64,000 bases of DNA from Bacillus thuringiensis (GTDB taxonomy: Bacteria > Bacillota > Bacilli > Bacillales > Bacillaceae_G), in contig NZ_CP012101.1 of assembly GCF_001182785.1 (NCBI RefSeq), positions 186,001 through 250,000 on the forward strand, given 5' to 3'. The notes beneath the pieces are model-generated. The model was not told where the DNA came from, did no database searches, and saw only the letters and a list, made by a program, of their open reading frames with translations. Both the position numbers and the translations under genes were made by a program. Shown here piece after piece: positions 60,683 to 64,000 of this stretch; the stretch's first letter is position 1, and the number at the start of each line of letters is the position of its first letter.

Positions 60683-63289
60683 ATGGGGAATAATTCAAAA
60701 TATAAAACCAGAAAAATACTTGCAGCTACTGCTACAGTAACTATGCTTGCCACTGGAATGATTTCTTCTTCGGATGTCTTTGCAGAGGAAAGGCAGCAGC
60801 AAAAATTATCGAAATCACTGCAAGAAGAAAAATCAGTTAAATCAGAAAACAGGACATTTACAGTCCCAGGAAAAGGGGATGTTGAGGTACTAAAACAACA
60901 GGAAAGAAAAAGTATGGCATTTAGTCCATATGAACCAACTGGTTTATATGCAAAGCCAAATGAGCAAATAACAATTAATGTAGAAGGAAATCAAGATATT
61001 CAAGCATACATTGGAACGTATTCGTATGATGCTTCTTGGAGAGAAGATTCTAAGATAAAATCATTTACATTAAAACCTGGTATAAACACAATCCAATCTC
61101 CAAATGGGGGAATGATTTATTTTTATAATAAACAACAAGGTGGTACCATTCGAACAACAGTCACAACAGGTGGGACGACTACTCCTTTCTTCGAACTAGG
61201 AAAGCATACGAAACAAGATTTAATAAACATGCTGGACCAATATCCAAATGCACATGCAGTGGAGTTAAAAGGAGAACGTGTATTAATTACGGCTAGCCCT
61301 GCACGTGTTAAGAAATATTTGTTGGGTTCTAATACAGATCCTGTACAACTCTTAAAAAAGATGGATGAAGCTACTCAAATTCAAGACAAAGTAGCTGGAT
61401 TATCTGAAGAACAAGTAGATAAACATTATGTTCATTACGTAGAAGAAAATCATTCTCCCGATTATTATATGTATGCATATCCTTATCGAACTGCTTATGT
61501 AGGAGATGCAATCCAATACGTGTTAGATATTAATAAATTTATAAAAGATGGCTGGGGTCCCTGGCATGAGGCAGGGCATTTGAGGCAGCAATCACCTTGG
61601 AAATTTTATGAAATGACAGAAGTACAAAATAATATATACAGCCTTGCAGTAGAAAAAGCATTTACATCTAATCAACCTTTTAGATTGCAACAAGAGGGTG
61701 CTTATACTAAGGCGTTTCAATACTTAGAACAATCTAATAAAAATTATGATGAAATTAGTGATGCTTTTGTTAAGCTTGTTATGCTTTGGCAACTACAGTT
61801 AGCATATGGAGAGGATTTCTATCCTAAATTGCATCAATTGTATAGAGACATGCCTTCAAATGAACTTCCACAAACTGATGAAAATAAAAAACAATTATTT
61901 ATGATTTCAGCATCAAAAGTAGCCAAACAAAATTTGATTCCTTTCTTTGAGAAGTGGGGATTACGTCCAAATAACGATACCATTCAAAAAGTGAATGCAT
62001 TAGGATATCCAATTTTGACAGCAGAGATTTGGAAAGGTACGGATTCTAACCCAATTAAACCAGATATGCCTAATGGAAATAATATTTTAGAAGGAAAACA
62101 GTTTGCATGGTCACTAAAAGGAATTAGTGATTTCGAATTTGCTAAAATCAATTTCAATAAGTCGACAGAAGAAATGCAAATCGACTTAAAAGCAGGCGTA
62201 CCACATCATTATTTTAATGAAACATACGCGAGTATTAAAGTACAAAATGCATCGGGGAAAGTAGTATATAATAAAGGCATTTATGGAAACAAACAGCAAA
62301 ATGCTGAATCACAAAAGGTACCAGTCAAAGTAGGGGATTATATCGAGTTAACACATCTAGAAGGTGTGCAAAGAGCAACTCTCACAAATGTAGATAATAG
62401 TAAACAAGAGAGCTTTGGAAAAAAAGCCATATACGAAATTACAAAAGAAGGTTTGAAAAAAGTAGAAAAAATGCCAGAAGCAACAATTTTGGATGGAAAT
62501 CAATTTGCATGGTCGCTAAAAGGAATTAGTGATTTTGAGTTTGCTAAAATTAATTTCAATAAGTCGACAGAAGAAATGCAAGTTGATTTAAAAGCAGGTA
62601 TACCACATCATTATTTTAATGAAACATATGCGAGCATTAAAGTACAAAATGCATCAGGGAAAGTAGTATATAATAAGGATATTTATGGAAATAAGCAACA
62701 AAATGCTGAATCGCAAAAAGTTTCAGTCAAAGTAGGAGATTATATCGAGTTAACACATCTAGAAGGTGTGCAAAGAGCAACTCTCACAAATGTAGATAAT
62801 AGTAATCAAGAGAGTTTTGGAAAAAAAGCCATGTACGAAGTTACAAAAGAAGGCCTGAAGAAAGTAGAGAAAATGCCAGAAACAACAGTTTTAGATGGAA
62901 AACAATTTGCGTGGTCTTTAAAGGGATATAATGATCGAGAAATCGCAAAAGTAGAGTATAACAAAGCAACAGAAAAAATGCAGATTAAATTAGAGGCGGG
63001 AGTACCCCATTCCTATTTTACTAGTACGTATGCAAGCATTAAAGTCCAGAATTCATCCGGTAATATTTTGTACAATAAAGAAATTATAGGAAACAGACAA
63101 CAAGCTGCTGAAAGCCAAACCGTTCCAGTCAAAGTAGGGGATTATATTGAGTTTACTCATATAGAGGGAGAAGCACAAAAGGAAAAGACACGCGCCACAC
63201 TTACTAATCTTGAGAATAGTAAACAGGAATATATAGGAAAGAAAAGAATATATCAGGTTACCTCTATGGGATTATTAATAAAGTCATAG
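60683..63289 (+). CDS. Secreted enhancin-like M60 metallopeptidase (Bel type)
   Basis: The 868-aa protein has a signal peptide (cut after SSDVFA, residue 34) and an M60/enhancin domain. Its zinc site is HEAGH (295-299, in GWGPWHEAGHLRQQ), with Glu313 in EMTEVQNN as the likely third ligand. Three ~130-residue C-terminal modules follow (starting near 469, 601 and 736 with FAWSLKG), of the putative mucin/carbohydrate-binding type. Enhancins degrade the mucin of the insect peritrophic membrane and raise toxin potency; the same role is likely here. Modules 1 and 2 are nearly identical, which suggests a recent duplication. GGGAG precedes ATG. Confidence 0.9.
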   Translation: MGNNSKYKTRKILAATATVTMLATGMISSSDVFAEERQQQKLSKSLQEEKSVKSENRTFTVPGKGDVEVLKQQERKSMAFSPYEPTGLYAKPNEQITINVEGNQDIQAYIGTYSYDASWREDSKIKSFTLKPGINTIQSPNGGMIYFYNKQQGGTIRTTVTTGGTTTPFFELGKHTKQDLINMLDQYPNAHAVELKGERVLITASPARVKKYLLGSNTDPVQLLKKMDEATQIQDKVAGLSEEQVDKHYVHYVEENHSPDYYMYAYPYRTAYVGDAIQYVLDINKFIKDGWGPWHEAGHLRQQSPWKFYEMTEVQNNIYSLAVEKAFTSNQPFRLQQEGAYTKAFQYLEQSNKNYDEISDAFVKLVMLWQLQLAYGEDFYPKLHQLYRDMPSNELPQTDENKKQLFMISASKVAKQNLIPFFEKWGLRPNNDTIQKVNALGYPILTAEIWKGTDSNPIKPDMPNGNNILEGKQFAWSLKGISDFEFAKINFNKSTEEMQIDLKAGVPHHYFNETYASIKVQNASGKVVYNKGIYGNKQQNAESQKVPVKVGDYIELTHLEGVQRATLTNVDNSKQESFGKKAIYEITKEGLKKVEKMPEATILDGNQFAWSLKGISDFEFAKINFNKSTEEMQVDLKAGIPHHYFNETYASIKVQNASGKVVYNKDIYGNKQQNAESQKVSVKVGDYIELTHLEGVQRATLTNVDNSNQESFGKKAMYEVTKEGLKKVEKMPETTVLDGKQFAWSLKGYNDREIAKVEYNKATEKMQIKLEAGVPHSYFTSTYASIKVQNSSGNILYNKEIIGNRQQAAESQTVPVKVGDYIEFTHIEGEAQKEKTRATLTNLENSKQEYIGKKRIYQVTSMGLLIKS

Positions 63290-63393
63290 ATTTCACTATA
63301 AAACTTAAATTATTGATTTATATAATATATATAAATCTTAACTATTATACGCATTAAAAAATGTTCAAGAGAAAATAGATTGGCGGGTATAGT

Positions 63394-64000
63394 ATGAACA
63401 TATTCAAAAGGTTTCTAATTTCATCAATTGCAATGACAACATTTGTAGGAACAGAGCTAATACTACAAAATGATAGAATTCATAATAAAGTTTACGCGGA
63501 ATCTTATAATGTCACATACAAAGAAACAGATTCTAATAAAAGAGATTCACAGGACGAAAGATTAATTGTAAAGTTTAAAAATCAAATTGACTTACCTTAT
63601 GAAGATGGTATTGAGAAACGAATAAAAAATGAGAATTATGATAACAATTTAAAGAAGTTATTTTCCGAAAATACGGAACTTACTTTGAATCGGTTGTTCT
63701 CATCTGTAAATCCGATAGATATTGAAAAGTTATCAGTACACTCTAAATCATTTGCTAATCAATCAGCTAATAATTTATTAAATTATTATATTGTACAAGC
63801 TCCTAATAACATAGATATAGAATTATTACTGAAAAAATTTGAAACATCTCCTCTCGTAGAGGAGGCTTATATACAAGAAAAACAAATTTTGACACCCCCT
63901 GAAATACAGTTACCGGATTTACCTGTTAATCCGTACGATGATCCTAGATTTAAAAATCAAGGATATCTTGAAGCGGCACCAAAGGGAATTAATGCCCCGC
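63394..64000 (+). CDS. Secreted subtilisin-like (S8) protease, 5' part
   Basis: From ATG 63394 the frame stays open to the window end. It has a signal peptide (about residues 1-22) and a pro-region (~35-165, with DERLIVKFKNQIDL). The mature start then reads NPYDDPRFKNQGYLEAAPKG, the N-terminal hallmark of S8 serine proteases. The catalytic D, H and S lie beyond the window. It follows the enhancin gene by 104 bases and may be co-expressed. GGCGGG is a weak ribosome site. Confidence 0.75.
   Translation, partial: MNIFKRFLISSIAMTTFVGTELILQNDRIHNKVYAESYNVTYKETDSNKRDSQDERLIVKFKNQIDLPYEDGIEKRIKNENYDNNLKKLFSENTELTLNRLFSSVNPIDIEKLSVHSKSFANQSANNLLNYYIVQAPNNIDIELLLKKFETSPLVEEAYIQEKQILTPPEIQLPDLPVNPYDDPRFKNQGYLEAAPKGINAP

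Overview
The window reads as a large, low-GC Bacillus cereus-group plasmid, most likely from Bacillus thuringiensis. The evidence is an IS231 relic, a Bin-like (Toxin_10) insecticidal protein gene, a Bel-type enhancin, a ParM/ParR pair, an iteron origin, and a complete Gram-positive conjugation module. The species call is inference; no search was run.

Layout. (1) 1-1,070: the end of a DUF4097-type gene, an IS231 relic and terminators. (2) 1,070-4,200: a membrane-tethered Mrr-like nuclease, a DUF3991/TOPRIM protein, two tiny ORFs and a ricin-lectin/Toxin_10 toxin gene. (3) 4,500-27,500, all minus strand: the transfer region. It encodes ArdC/ImmA-like protein, MobP-type relaxase and RHH accessory protein, oriT with phased palindromes, VirB8-, VirB1/CwlT-, VirB4-, VirB3-, VirB6- and VirB2-like proteins, a lipoprotein and a VirD4 coupling protein. 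The virD4 gene is split at its DPKGE motif by a 2,624-bp group II intron. A 522-bp element with terminal inverted repeats sits near the promoter-proximal end. (4) 27,600-29,200: relics of a second VirD4-like gene and an LPXTG surface protein. (5) 29,270-31,640: two divergent XRE regulators sharing a 14-bp inverted-repeat operator, a 37-aa ORF, and an AimR-like receptor with its own pre-pro-peptide ending DPGGGG. (6) 32,100-35,340: a helix-turn-helix protein and a RacA-like MerR/coiled-coil protein. (7) 34,270-40,420: about 5 kb of noncoding DNA in which a 16-bp palindromic site recurs among diverged long repeats and TnpB relics. (8) 40,900-42,600: parM and parR. (9) 42,600-47,220: two large DNA-binding proteins transcribed divergently around seven iterons, taken as the replicon. 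(10) 47,880-55,830: a decayed prophage. (11) 55,842-58,968: two inverted IS3-family copies. (12) 58,970-64,000: small relics, then a secreted enhancin-like M60 metallopeptidase and the start of a secreted subtilisin-like protease.

How it fits together. The transfer genes, replicon and partition genes form a self-transmissible backbone carrying host-damaging cargo: the Toxin_10 toxin, the enhancin and the S8 protease. Between transfer and maintenance modules lies a regulatory block with a peptide-quorum (arbitrium-like) pair, placed where it could time transfer or copy number. The most unusual feature is the array of palindromic sites spanning the RacA-like gene and the DNA up to parM. It looks like an extended centromere-like or anchoring region read by the RacA-like protein, but that link is a hypothesis.
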